Source of the DNA: Marinobacter sp. Arc7-DN-1
GTDB lineage: Bacteria; Pseudomonadota; Gammaproteobacteria; Pseudomonadales; Oleiphilaceae
DNA length: 64,000 bases
Direction: 5' to 3'
NCBI RefSeq assembly: GCF_003441595.1
Contig: NZ_CP031848.1
Coordinates: forward strand, 4,236,457-4,300,456
The notes below the pieces were generated by a model, which saw only the letters and a list, made by a program, of their open reading frames with translations, made no database searches and was not told where the DNA came from. Made by a program: the position numbers and the translations under genes. Shown here piece after piece: positions 1 to 8,625 of this stretch; position 1 is the stretch's first letter; every line of letters starts with the position of its first letter.

Positions 1-125
1 ATGAGTCCTCTGCCATTGAGTTTTCCGGTAACATGCCGGTTCTGGTTGAGGGGCGGCCTGACAACCTTAAAATAACGGTACCTGCGGATCTGGCACTCGC
101 AGGTTTTATCCTGAGCCGGTTCTGA
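1..125 (+). CDS. ispD: 2-C-methyl-D-erythritol 4-phosphate cytidylyltransferase, C-terminal end (partial)
   Basis: The window opens inside this gene. The reading frame ending in TGA at 123-125 encodes a tail containing GNMPVLVEGRPDNLKIT followed by PADLALAG, which matches the end of IspD, the CTP-dependent third step of the non-mevalonate isoprenoid pathway. It is followed 25 nt later by ispF, the usual partner. Only about 40 residues are present, so the call rests on this tail and on the neighbour. Confidence 0.85.
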   Translation, partial: ESSAIEFSGNMPVLVEGRPDNLKITVPADLALAGFILSRF

Positions 126-150
126 TTTCCCGAGTTTTCCGGAGCACATT

Positions 151-630
151 ATGCGTATTGGTCAGGGCTTCGATGTCCATGCCTTCTGTGAAGGCGACTC
201 TGTCATTATCGGCGGTGTAAACATTCCGCATTCCCGGGGGCTGAAGGCCCACTCCGATGGCGACGTACTCTTGCATGCACTGGCTGATGCACTTCTGGGT
301 GCCATGGCAGTTGGCGATATCGGCCATTTTTTTCCGGACACCAGTGACGAGTGGGCGGGGGCAGACAGTCGTGATCTGCTGCGCCGGGTAATGGCGCGTG
401 TGCGTGATGAAGGGTTCAGTGTGATCAATGTTGATACCACGGTAATTGCCCAGGCCCCGAAAATGGCGCCTCATATCGATGCTATCCGCCTGAACATTGC
501 GGAGGATCTGGGGGTTCCCGCCAGCCGTGTCAGCGTCAAGGCAACAACAACGGAAAAGCTTGGTTTCACCGGCCGTGGTGAGGGTATTGCCTGTCAGGCC
601 ATTTGCCTGCTTGAAGCGGTGGATTCGTGA
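151..630 (+). CDS. ispF: 2-C-methyl-D-erythritol 2,4-cyclodiphosphate synthase
   Basis: IspF cyclises 4-diphosphocytidyl-methylerythritol 2-phosphate in the MEP isoprenoid pathway, in the cytoplasm. The 159-residue protein has the family's usual length. Metal ligands are visible as D8 and H10 in GQGFDVHAF and H42 in DVLLHALADALLGA, and the C-terminal TTEKLGFTGRGEG motif is intact. It follows ispD directly, and its TGA overlaps the GTG start of truD, so ispD-ispF-truD-surE-pcm look co-transcribed. Confidence 0.97.
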   Translation: MRIGQGFDVHAFCEGDSVIIGGVNIPHSRGLKAHSDGDVLLHALADALLGAMAVGDIGHFFPDTSDEWAGADSRDLLRRVMARVRDEGFSVINVDTTVIAQAPKMAPHIDAIRLNIAEDLGVPASRVSVKATTTEKLGFTGRGEGIACQAICLLEAVDS

Positions 631-1676
631 GCCACTGGAGGCTTGACTGGCCAACCTCTGGTGGCGTGCGTTTGGCGCATGCCCAGCTCAAGGTGTCACC
701 CGCGGATTTCTTCGTGGACGAGGTCCTGGACCTGGCTGGAGAGCTGACCGCTCCGGAGCCAACGGAGGTCAGGGGTCGCGGGGAGCACCTCTGCTTGAGG
801 CTGGAGAAAGTCGGCGACAATACCGAGTTTGTCGCCCGTGAACTGGCGCACCTGACTCACTGCCGCAGCTTTGACGTGGGTTTTTGTGGTCTGAAGGATC
901 GTCATGCGGTAACCCGTCAGTGGTTCAGCCTCTATCGTCCGGGCCGTGAGGCTGAGGACGCGGACCTGCTTCAAGAGGTTTCCTCCCGCTGGTCGGTGGT
1001 ATCTTCCTTCCGGGATGCGCGGAAGTTGCGTCGCGGTGACCACTGGGGTAACCGTTTCGTGATTACCCTGAGGAATGTTTCCGGGGATCGGCAGGCGATA
1101 GAAAACGCCCTTCAGCGGCTGGCTACTGTCGGCGCTCCGAACTATTTCGGTCCCCAGCGGTTTGGAAGAGATGGCGCCAATCTGGACCGGGCTCTCCATA
1201 CCGATCCGTCAGTGTTGAACCGGCGTAGCCGATCGGGTGGAAAAGGTCGCGGAGGTAAAAAGCGCGCTGGAAGCGAGGGCGCTAAAAACGTATTGTATTT
1301 TTCGGCGGCGCGCTCCTGGCTGTTCAATGAGGTGCTTGCCGCCCGCGTCCAGGATGGCAGCTGGGCTGAGGCTTCGGCAACCGGCCCGCTGTGGGGCGAC
1401 GGCGGCACCACGGCCACGGGGCCGCTGGAGGCGCTGGAACGAGGTATTGTGTCGCAGACACCCGGGCTGGCGGATCTGTTCTCGGTCACCCGTATGAAAC
1501 CCGAGCGCAGGCCCCTGGCGGCAAGGCCGGAAGATCTTGTCTGGCACTGGCAGGGTGACGACTGTCTGGAGTTGGCGTTTTTACTTTCTCCGGGGCAGTA
1601 CGCCACGACGATTTTGAATGATATTTTCGAGCTTGAGGACATGAGCCTCGGCCGACATAACGAACAACAAGGCTAG
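627..1676 (+). CDS. truD: tRNA pseudouridine(13) synthase TruD
   Basis: TruD makes pseudouridine at position 13 of tRNA-Glu. The 349-residue protein carries the family signature GLKDRHAVTRQWFS near residues 88-101, where D91 is the expected catalytic aspartate, and NYFGPQRFGRDG further on. It starts at GTG 627, overlapping the ispF stop codon, which implies translational coupling. The ispF-truD-surE-pcm order is common in gammaproteobacteria. Confidence 0.95.
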   Translation: MSHWRLDWPTSGGVRLAHAQLKVSPADFFVDEVLDLAGELTAPEPTEVRGRGEHLCLRLEKVGDNTEFVARELAHLTHCRSFDVGFCGLKDRHAVTRQWFSLYRPGREAEDADLLQEVSSRWSVVSSFRDARKLRRGDHWGNRFVITLRNVSGDRQAIENALQRLATVGAPNYFGPQRFGRDGANLDRALHTDPSVLNRRSRSGGKGRGGKKRAGSEGAKNVLYFSAARSWLFNEVLAARVQDGSWAEASATGPLWGDGGTTATGPLEALERGIVSQTPGLADLFSVTRMKPERRPLAARPEDLVWHWQGDDCLELAFLLSPGQYATTILNDIFELEDMSLGRHNEQQG

Positions 1677-1687
1677 CGGAGAACACT

Positions 1688-2446
1688 GTGCGTATTCTGT
1701 TGTCGAATGATGACGGCGTTCATTCACTGGGGCTGATTGCTCTGTACGAGGGGCTGAAGGGGCTTGGTGAGCTTGAGGTAGTGGCGCCTGACCGCGATCA
1801 CAGCGGTGCCAGTAACGCGTTGACCCTGAACCGCCCGCTGACCGTGGAAGAACATCCCAACGGCTTTCGTTCCGTGGATGGAACGCCGACAGACTGTGTA
1901 CACCTGGCGGTAAACGGTCTGTTCCGGCAACCGTTTGACCGCGTGGTTTCAGGCATCAATACCCACGCCAACCTTGGCGATGACATTATCTACTCAGGCA
2001 CCGTAGCTGCGGCCACCGAAGGGCGCCACCTCGGACTGCCTGCCATTGCCGTTTCGCTGGTTAACAACGGTTATTTTCATTACGAGACGGCGGCCCGGGT
2101 TGTCCGGATGCTCCTTGAGAGCGAACGCCCCCTGGTCCTTGGACCGCGCTCCATTCTCAATGTGAATGTCCCGGATGTGCCCTGGGAGCAACTGGCCGGT
2201 ATTCGTGTTACCAGGCTTGGTCATCGTGAACGGGCAGAAGGTGCGGTTCCGATGACCTGTCCCCGGGGCAGGGAGCGGTACTGGATCGGTGCCGCCGGGG
2301 CGGGCGGTGATGCCGGCCCCGGAACGGATTTCCACGCCATTCGTGAAGGCTACGTGTCGGTGACGCCGGTTCACATTGACATGACCCGCCATGAGGCACT
2401 GGTTCCGCTCAGGGAATGGCTGGGTACGCTGGAGGGCAGTGGATGA
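1688..2446 (+). CDS. surE: 5'/3'-nucleotidase SurE
   Basis: SurE is a metal-dependent nucleoside monophosphate phosphatase linked to stationary-phase survival. The N-terminal MRILLSNDDGVHSLG contains the metal-binding DD pair (residues 8-9), and SGINTHANLGDDIIYSGTVA carries the conserved Asn and the Ser/Gly-rich loop. The length, 252 residues, is typical. The start is GTG at 1688, preceded by a purine-rich AGCGGAGAA. It overlaps pcm by four bases (ATGA). Confidence 0.97.
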   Translation: MRILLSNDDGVHSLGLIALYEGLKGLGELEVVAPDRDHSGASNALTLNRPLTVEEHPNGFRSVDGTPTDCVHLAVNGLFRQPFDRVVSGINTHANLGDDIIYSGTVAAATEGRHLGLPAIAVSLVNNGYFHYETAARVVRMLLESERPLVLGPRSILNVNVPDVPWEQLAGIRVTRLGHRERAEGAVPMTCPRGRERYWIGAAGAGGDAGPGTDFHAIREGYVSVTPVHIDMTRHEALVPLREWLGTLEGSG

Positions 2447-3099
2447 CGGCTCAGCTCGAAGGCATCGGGATGACCTCCCGCCGTACCCGGATGCGGCTGG
2501 TTCAGCGCCTGAGGGAAGCGGGCATTGAATCAGACAAGGTTCTTGAGATTATGGGAGAGGTGCCCCGGCACATTTTTCTGGATGAAGCCCTGTCCCATCG
2601 GGCTTACGAAGACACATCGCTGCCGATTGGCTACGGGCAGACCCTTTCCCAGCCTTACATCGTGGCCCGGATGACCGAGCTGATGCTGGCTCACCGTCCC
2701 TCAAATGTGCTGGAGCTGGGTACTGGATCCGGTTACCAGACCGCTGTGCTCTCGCGCCTGTTTGCTGAGATCTACAGCGTTGAACGTATCAAACCGCTTC
2801 AGGACCGGGCCCGGGAGCGTTTGCGGCAGTTGCACGCCAGAAACGTATTTTTCAAGCACGCCGATGGCGGCATGGGCTGGCCGGAGCGTGGCCCTTTCGA
2901 CGGTATTATCGTGACGGCGGCACCTATTGAGGTTCCCGGTGAGCTGCTTAGCCAGTTGGCGGACGGGGGTGTTCTGATTGCACCGGTCGGTGAGGAACGT
3001 CAGGTGCTGGTGGAAGTGACTCGTCGCGGCGCCCGTTTTGACCACAAGGAGCTCGAACCTGTCCGGTTTGTGCCTCTGCTCGGAGGAGTTGTCCGATAG
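2443..3099 (+). CDS. pcm: protein-L-isoaspartate O-methyltransferase
   Basis: Pcm methylates isoaspartyl residues with S-adenosylmethionine so that aged proteins can be repaired. The SAM-binding motif VLELGTGSGYQTAVLS is clear, and the upstream LPIGYGQTLSQPYIVARM matches the substrate loop. An ATG at 2416 is also in frame, but I chose 2443: it overlaps the surE stop as ATGA and has GGAGGG just upstream, giving 218 residues, close to the family length. Confidence 0.95.
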   Translation: MTAQLEGIGMTSRRTRMRLVQRLREAGIESDKVLEIMGEVPRHIFLDEALSHRAYEDTSLPIGYGQTLSQPYIVARMTELMLAHRPSNVLELGTGSGYQTAVLSRLFAEIYSVERIKPLQDRARERLRQLHARNVFFKHADGGMGWPERGPFDGIIVTAAPIEVPGELLSQLADGGVLIAPVGEERQVLVEVTRRGARFDHKELEPVRFVPLLGGVVR

Positions 3100-3101
3100 T
3101 T

Positions 3102-4085
3102 ATGAACAGTCCCGTATCGAATAGTGCCAGTCCCGAATCCGCGCGTAGCCATCGTCCAGCGGCGGTCTTTCTTCGCGGTATCGCCATGGGGGCCGCCGAT
3201 ATTGTGCCGGGTGTGTCCGGCGGTACCATTGCATTCATTACCGGTGTCTACTTCCGGTTGCTGGAAGCCATTAATGCCGTGCCCGTTGCAGTTTTCCGGC
3301 ACCTGTTCCGGGGCAATTTTAGGGCGTTCTGGCACGCCTGCGACGGCACCTTTCTGGTATGCCTGCTGGCGGGCATTCTCATCAGTATTGCGACGCTGGC
3401 TTCAGCGATCAGTTATGTATTGGTGGAATACCCCATCCTCATCTGGAGCTTTTTCTTTGGTCTGATCGTTGCCTCGGTGTGGCATGTGGGCCGCCAGGTG
3501 CGACACTACAAAGTGGCACTGTTGGCACCGCTGTTGGCCGGTATTGTGGTTGCCTGGTGGATTACCACCTTGTCTGCGGGACAGGTTTCACCGTCTGGTC
3601 TGGCGTTCTTCGGTGCCGGGGCGCTCGCCATCTGTGCCATGATTCTTCCCGGTATTTCCGGCAGCTTTATTCTGGTCATTATCGGTATGTATGCGCCGGT
3701 CCTGGCGGCCATCAAGTCATTGGATATGGGCGTTTTGCTGCTGTTTATGGCGGGCTGTGTGGTCGGCCTGTTATCGATAGCGCGTCTGATTACCTGGGCG
3801 TTTCATCACTTTCATGATCTGGTGCTGGCTTTGCTGACAGGATTCATGGTCGGCGCCCTTAATAAGGTCTGGCCCTGGAAAGAAATACTCAGCTGGCGCA
3901 CCAACAGTGCCGGTGAACAGGTGCCCCTTAATGAGGTAAGCATCTGGCCCTGGACATTCGCCGAACAGGCCGGGCAGGACCCTCAGATAGCACTGGCAGT
4001 GTTGATGGCGTTGGCCGGGTTCTGTCTTGTTTTGCTGGTTGAGTGGGTCGGTTTTCGCAGCCGGAGCGTCGCTCAGGCCGGGTAG
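3102..4085 (+). CDS. DUF368 membrane protein (PopT-type undecaprenyl phosphate transporter)
   Basis: This is a 327-residue polytopic membrane protein. The N-terminal GIAMGAADIVPGVSGGTIAFITGVY and the internal repeat AICAMILPGISGSFILVIIGMYAPV are the paired signatures of DUF368. Some members of that family (PopT) have been shown to return undecaprenyl phosphate across the cytoplasmic membrane for cell-wall synthesis; assigning that role here is inference from family membership. It starts 2 nt after pcm and lies between pcm and nlpD. Confidence 0.88.
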   Translation: MNSPVSNSASPESARSHRPAAVFLRGIAMGAADIVPGVSGGTIAFITGVYFRLLEAINAVPVAVFRHLFRGNFRAFWHACDGTFLVCLLAGILISIATLASAISYVLVEYPILIWSFFFGLIVASVWHVGRQVRHYKVALLAPLLAGIVVAWWITTLSAGQVSPSGLAFFGAGALAICAMILPGISGSFILVIIGMYAPVLAAIKSLDMGVLLLFMAGCVVGLLSIARLITWAFHHFHDLVLALLTGFMVGALNKVWPWKEILSWRTNSAGEQVPLNEVSIWPWTFAEQAGQDPQIALAVLMALAGFCLVLLVEWVGFRSRSVAQAG

Positions 4086-4286
4086 CGGGGCGGCAAAACT
4101 GTGCGAAAGTGTTACCTGACGCACAAAATAAGTGTTTCGGCAGGTAACAGGGGTGGCCGGGTAGTAACTTGGATCCCATCGGGAAATGTGCAATATATTA
4201 GCAAGTTACTATTAAAATTTTAGAATTTGCTTCTACAGGCTGGGTGGTTTATACGGATTTTTCATAACTGGGTTATTTTTATTTCT

Positions 4287-5186
4287 GTGAGATTTTTGCC
4301 TGGGTTACTCAATGCCGATCTTCCGGCGTCCCCGCGGTTCCCGCCTGGTGCCTGTGAATCCTCTCGCCCCCTGAAAAAGACGCAGTACCGGTCCTTCCCA
4401 CTGATTTCCCTCATTGCACTGCTGTTTCTTTCCGGCTGTAACACCCCGGCACTGTACCAGGATGATCTATATAACCCTCCGGTATACTGGGGCCGGCACG
4501 TTGTCAAACCGGGCGAAACCCTCTACAGCATAGCTTGGCGGTACGGGCGGGATTATCGTGAGCTTGGCAATGCCAACGGCATGGGTCCTCCCTGGAACCT
4601 GAAAGCCGGTCAGGTGCTGCGCCTTGATCTTCGCGGAACTGTAACCTCTGGCAGTCAGACTGGTTCAGCAAGCAGGCCTGCGGCGTCTGCCTCCAACACC
4701 CAAAGCCGGGTTTTAACGCCGAGACAGACAGCGGCTACCGCGCCAAAACCCTCGGTCACGAGGGCGCCTCGCAAGGATGCGCCGCTGGGGTCCCAGACCC
4801 AGACCGTCGCCCGCATTGAGTGGCGCTGGCCGCATGTTGGCACCGTAATTGCTAGATACTCAACATCCGGAAAAGTCAATAAAGGTATTGATATCGCCGG
4901 GCAAGCCGGGGATGCTGTTAGAGCCGCAGCCACGGGAAATGTGGTTTACGCCGGCAACGGGTTGCTTGGATACGGCAACCTGATTATTGTGAATCACAAC
5001 GAGCACTATTTGAGTGCTTACGCTCATAACCGGAAGATTCTGGTGCAGGAAGGGGAGGATGTGAAAGCCGGGCAGGTGATTGCAGAGCTCGGTAGCAGTG
5101 GTGCTGAACGACCCATATTGCATTTTGAGATCCGAAAAAATGGCAATCCGGTCGATCCAGTCCATTATCTGCCACCGCGCCAGTGA
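4287..5186 (+). CDS. nlpD: murein hydrolase activator NlpD (LysM plus degenerate M23 lipoprotein)
   Basis: NlpD activates periplasmic amidases during daughter-cell separation. The protein has a lipobox LFLSGC, a LysM domain beginning at VVKPGETLYSIAWRYG, a low-complexity Ser/Ala/Pro/Thr linker, and an M23-fold C-terminus. The first zinc histidine is replaced (NKGIDIAG), as in E. coli NlpD, so it is probably a non-catalytic activator. The start is uncertain: TTG 4227, GTG 4287, TTG 4296 and CTG 4371 are all in frame, and none has a strong ribosome-binding site. rpoS follows, as in the classic nlpD-rpoS arrangement. Confidence 0.9.
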   Translation: MRFLPGLLNADLPASPRFPPGACESSRPLKKTQYRSFPLISLIALLFLSGCNTPALYQDDLYNPPVYWGRHVVKPGETLYSIAWRYGRDYRELGNANGMGPPWNLKAGQVLRLDLRGTVTSGSQTGSASRPAASASNTQSRVLTPRQTAATAPKPSVTRAPRKDAPLGSQTQTVARIEWRWPHVGTVIARYSTSGKVNKGIDIAGQAGDAVRAAATGNVVYAGNGLLGYGNLIIVNHNEHYLSAYAHNRKILVQEGEDVKAGQVIAELGSSGAERPILHFEIRKNGNPVDPVHYLPPRQ

Positions 5187-5386
5187 ACCGAGCAGTCAGC
5201 AGGCTGCCTGATCGCACTCCCCGGCACTGACAAATAAACCGCGTTCGCAAAAAAACAAAAACGGTAAAGGCCGTAACAGGCCGACCAACAAAATGTCCTG
5301 AAGAAAAAACATGAAGACGAAAACGTCCGCAATAACAAGAAGTATCGGGCGAACATCCAGGATTATTGAGAGGCGGGGCAAGACAA

Positions 5387-6382
5387 ATGTCAGCAGAGCA
5401 AGAAGACATCATCATGGATCGTGTGTCAGATATTGATGACTCAGAAGATCAGCTGTTAGCTGAAGAAAAAGTCGACAAGGACGTGACCGAAGAGGTTGCG
5501 GCGGTCGAAGAGGATTTTCCCACCAAGGGGCGTTATTTCACCAGCCAGAAACAGCTGGACGCCACTCAGCTTTATCTCAACGAAATCGGTTTTTCACCCC
5601 TCCTGACTCCTGAAGAAGAAGTCTATTTTGCCCGCCTGGCGCGCAAGGGAGAGGAGTCTGGCCGCAAGCGGATGATCGAAAGTAACCTGCGTCTGGTGGT
5701 CAAGATCGCCCGCCGTTACGTGAACCGGGGCCTCACCCTGCTTGACCTGATTGAAGAGGGTAACCTGGGCCTGATCCGGGCCGTTGAAAAATTTGATCCG
5801 GAGCGTGGGTTCCGCTTCTCCACCTATGCAACCTGGTGGATTCGCCAGACCATTGAACGGGCGATCATGAACCAGACCCGTACTATTCGGCTGCCGATTC
5901 ACGTGGTAAAGGAGCTGAACCTCTACTTGCGGGCCGGGAGGGAGCTGACCCAGAAACTGGACCATGAGCCATCGGCGGAAGAGATTGCGAAGATGGTGGA
6001 CAAGCCGGTTTCGGACGTGAAACGAATGCTGGGCCTCAACGAGCGTGTCGCGTCCATGGATACGCCCATCGGCAGCGGTGGCGAGAAGTCTCTGCTGGAC
6101 ACAGTGGCGGATGAGGGCGCGTCTGATCCTGCCGATCTCCTGCAGGACAACAACATGTGTTCCTGTCTGGAAAAATGGATTGATCAGCTTAGCGACAAGC
6201 AGCAGGAAGTGCTTTCCCGTCGCTTTGGCCTGCGAGGCTACCCGGTGAGCACCCTGGAAGAGGTCGGGCAGGAAATCGGGCTGACTCGCGAGCGTGTTCG
6301 CCAGATCCAGGTTGAGGCGCTTCGCCGGCTCCGGGAAATCCTTGAGAAGGAAGGCTTGTCAGGGAACCTGCTGTTCAAATAA
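5387..6382 (+). CDS. rpoS: RNA polymerase sigma factor RpoS
   Basis: RpoS is the stationary-phase and general-stress sigma factor. The 331 residues include an acidic N-terminal segment, region 1.2 (DATQLYLNEIGFSPLLTPEEE), region 2 with RFSTYATWWIRQTIERAIM for -10 recognition and melting, and a region 4 helix-turn-helix in TLEEVGQEIGLTRERVRQIQ. I chose ATG 5387 over TTG 5366. The 200-nt gap after nlpD and the gene order support RpoS over other sigma-70 family members. Confidence 0.96.
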   Translation: MSAEQEDIIMDRVSDIDDSEDQLLAEEKVDKDVTEEVAAVEEDFPTKGRYFTSQKQLDATQLYLNEIGFSPLLTPEEEVYFARLARKGEESGRKRMIESNLRLVVKIARRYVNRGLTLLDLIEEGNLGLIRAVEKFDPERGFRFSTYATWWIRQTIERAIMNQTRTIRLPIHVVKELNLYLRAGRELTQKLDHEPSAEEIAKMVDKPVSDVKRMLGLNERVASMDTPIGSGGEKSLLDTVADEGASDPADLLQDNNMCSCLEKWIDQLSDKQQEVLSRRFGLRGYPVSTLEEVGQEIGLTRERVRQIQVEALRRLREILEKEGLSGNLLFK

Positions 6383-6405
6383 GCCCTTTCTGGCAGTTCG
6401 ACCGC

Positions 6406-6440
6406 AAAAAGCCAATCAGGATACTCCTGGTTGGCTTTTG
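6406..6440 (+). terminator. rho-independent terminator after rpoS
   Basis: An 11-bp stem (AGCCAATCAGG paired with CCTGGTTGGCT, one G-U pair) closes a 5-nt loop and is followed by TTTTG. It starts 27 nt after the rpoS stop codon region and would end the surE-to-rpoS transcript. Confidence 0.8.
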
Positions 6441-6588
6441 TGTTTCAGGATCGCTGCAAATGAGAACCAGGTTGCGCCTTTCTGGCCGGCCTCATTGATA
6501 GAATGCCGGGACCGGGCGGGGATAAGGGTGTCGAAACCCGGTGCACGAATGAAACACGTCAATAATAACGATCGAAAAGGAAAGGACT

Positions 6589-7164
6589 ATGAAGAAGGCT
6601 CTTATAATCAGCTTTACCTCCCTTATGATGGCGGCCGTGCTGTCCGCACCGGCCTCAGCACTGACCGTTGAAGGTGTTGATGTCCCGGATACATACTCCG
6701 CCATGGATACCGAACTGAAGCTGAACGGTGCAGGCACCCGTTCCAAGTGGTTCATGGATCTGTACGTCGGTGGTCTTTACGTGCCGGAAACCATCAACGA
6801 CGGCGAAACCGTGATTAATGCGGATGAGCCCCAGGCCATTACTCTGCACATCATTTCCGGCATGATCACCAGTGAGCGGATGACAGAGGCCACGCTGGAC
6901 GGTTTCAAGGCGTCAACCGACGGTGATATGTCCGCCATTCAGGAAGATGTTGACCAGTTTATGGCGGTGTTTCAGGAAGAAATTACCGAAGGTGATGTGT
7001 TTGATCTGGTCTACCTGCCCGGGAAGGGTGTGAAAGTTCTCAAGAACGGTGAGCACAAGGACACCTTAGGTGACCTGGCTTTCAAAAAAGCCCTGTTCGG
7101 AATCTGGCTGTCCGATAAGCCTGCCCAGAAGGATCTGAAGGAGAAGATGCTGGGCCAGCGTTAA
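6589..7164 (+). CDS. exported chalcone isomerase-like protein
   Basis: This 191-residue protein has a cleavable signal peptide (MKKALIISFTSLMMAAVLSAPASA), so the mature part is likely periplasmic. The region from LTVEGVDVPDTY through AGTRSKWFMDLYVGGLYVPE is typical of bacterial chalcone-isomerase-like proteins, in which plant enzyme activity is not expected; a ligand-binding role is only inferred. ATG 6589 follows a GGAAAGGA ribosome-binding site. It is flanked by terminators on both sides and so is probably monocistronic. Confidence 0.8.
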   Translation: MKKALIISFTSLMMAAVLSAPASALTVEGVDVPDTYSAMDTELKLNGAGTRSKWFMDLYVGGLYVPETINDGETVINADEPQAITLHIISGMITSERMTEATLDGFKASTDGDMSAIQEDVDQFMAVFQEEITEGDVFDLVYLPGKGVKVLKNGEHKDTLGDLAFKKALFGIWLSDKPAQKDLKEKMLGQR

Positions 7165-7185
7165 CAAGGAGACAGCTGCCAGTAA

Positions 7186-7208
7186 AAAGCCGGCGTGACG
7201 CCGGCTTT
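7186..7208. terminator. bidirectional terminator between the chalcone isomerase-like gene and nth
   Basis: A perfect 10-bp stem, AAAGCCGGCG with CGCCGGCTTT and loop TGA, lies between two convergent genes. Its A-rich and T-rich flanks let it work in either direction. Confidence 0.85.
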
Positions 7209-7239
7209 GCTGTTCCTGTTGCAAGGTATCGGGTCTGGC

Positions 7240-7878
7240 TTAAAGGTAATCCCGCTTATGTTTGAATTCGCAGAGATCTTCAATAGAACAGGCCCCGCAT
7301 TTGGGTTTCCGGGCGGTACAGGTATAGCGGCCATGAAGGATCAGCCAATGGTGGGCGTCAAGCAGGAACTCTTTGGGGACCAGACGCAGCAGCCGTTTCT
7401 CCACTTCCAGAACGTTCTTTCCCGGCGCAATTCCAGTGCGGTTTGAAACCCGGAAGATATGGGTGTCCACGGCCATCGCCATGTGACCGAATGCCGTATT
7501 GAGAACCACATTCGCGGTTTTGCGTCCTACGCCGGGAAGCGCTTCCAGGTCTTCCCGGTTTTCCGGTACCCGGCCATCGTGTTTCTCAATAAGAATACGG
7601 CAGGTCTTGATAACGTTTTCGGCCTTACTGTTAAACAGGCCAATGGTTTTAATGTATTCCCTGAGGCCATCAACACCCAGAGCCAGTATGGCTTCCGGCG
7701 TGTTGGCCACCGGAAACAGCTTACCGGTAGCCTTGTTCACGCCCACGTCCGTTGCCTGAGCCGACAGGATTACCGCAATCAACAGCTCGAACGGGCTCGA
7801 GTAGTTCAACTCCGTGGTCGGATGGGGGTTGGCGTCCCGCAGCCGGGTAAAGATCTCAACACGTTTGAGTTTGTTCAT
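7240..7878 (-). CDS. nth: endonuclease III
   Basis: Nth is a bifunctional glycosylase/AP lyase that removes oxidised pyrimidines. In its 212 residues the helix-hairpin-helix with catalytic lysine is LPGVGRKTANVVL, the catalytic aspartate lies in AVDTHIFRVSNR, and the [4Fe-4S] cluster is CTARKPKCGACSIEDLC (C-x6-C-x2-C-x5-C). It lies 28 nt downstream of rsxE, reproducing the rsxABCDGE-nth order of E. coli. Confidence 0.97.
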   Translation of the reverse strand: MNKLKRVEIFTRLRDANPHPTTELNYSSPFELLIAVILSAQATDVGVNKATGKLFPVANTPEAILALGVDGLREYIKTIGLFNSKAENVIKTCRILIEKHDGRVPENREDLEALPGVGRKTANVVLNTAFGHMAMAVDTHIFRVSNRTGIAPGKNVLEVEKRLLRLVPKEFLLDAHHWLILHGRYTCTARKPKCGACSIEDLCEFKHKRDYL

Positions 7879-7906
7879 CAGCGCTCAGTCAGTTGCTAAC
7901 CGGGGG

Positions 7907-8623
7907 TCAGGAGATGTTCCCGGTAATCCGGACCCGTTTGCTTCCAGCCTCTATCGGAGCCGGTTCGCTGGCCTTTCGGCGTTCTTTCAGGTGGTTATCG
8001 ATGCTGTTTTTCAGGGCAATCAGCAGGCCGAGGCCCACAAAGGCACCGGGTGGCAGGATCATAAACAGCATGCCTGGGTAATTTTCGAACGGTCGGACGA
8101 CCCAGTCGGCGGCCGCGGGGCCGAGCAGCAGGTTCATGTCAACAAACAGGCTTCCCTGACCGGTGAGCTCCCGAATGCCGCCGAGCACAGCCAGTACTGC
8201 GAGAAAACCGAGCCCCATCATGGCTCCGTCCAGAAGGGCCGGGCCAGGTGCGTTTTTGGAGGCAAAGGCATCGGCCCGGCCAAGGATAGCGCAATTGGTC
8301 ACGATGAGCGGAATGAAGATGCCCAGAATCTGATAGAGCTCGTAGGTAAATGCCTGCATCAGCAATTCGGCGCAGGTCACGAAGGAAGCGATGATCATGA
8401 CAAAAGCTGGCAGGCGCACGGATTCACTGACAAAGTTGCGAATCAGTGACACGGCAAGGTTGGAACCCATAAGCACCATCAGGGTTGCCACGCCAAGACC
8501 AATGGCATTCACAACGGTGCTGGTAACGGCCAGCAAGGGACACAGCCCGAGAACCTGCACCAGTGCCGGGTTATTGTCCCAGAGACCGTCGCGGATGATT
8601 TCGCTGGAAGATTTGGTCGCCAT
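7907..8623 (-). CDS. rsxE: electron transport complex subunit RsxE/RnfE
   Basis: RsxE is a membrane subunit of the Rsx/Rnf complex, which couples NADH and ferredoxin-like electron transfer to ion translocation and, in E. coli, keeps SoxR reduced. The 238-residue protein is polytopic; NPALVQVLGLCPLLAVTS and the segment ending VTNCAILGRADAFA are family signatures and resemble RsxA. It is the last rsx gene, 2 nt after rsxG. Confidence 0.95.
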   Translation of the reverse strand: MATKSSSEIIRDGLWDNNPALVQVLGLCPLLAVTSTVVNAIGLGVATLMVLMGSNLAVSLIRNFVSESVRLPAFVMIIASFVTCAELLMQAFTYELYQILGIFIPLIVTNCAILGRADAFASKNAPGPALLDGAMMGLGFLAVLAVLGGIRELTGQGSLFVDMNLLLGPAAADWVVRPFENYPGMLFMILPPGAFVGLGLLIALKNSIDNHLKERRKASEPAPIEAGSKRVRITGNIS

Positions 8624-8625
8624 GA

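Noticed and set aside
4086..4286. Start codons upstream of the nlpD lipobox at TTG 4227
   Set aside because: It would give a 70-residue stretch before the lipobox cysteine, too long for a signal peptide; a shorter start is more likely but cannot be fixed.
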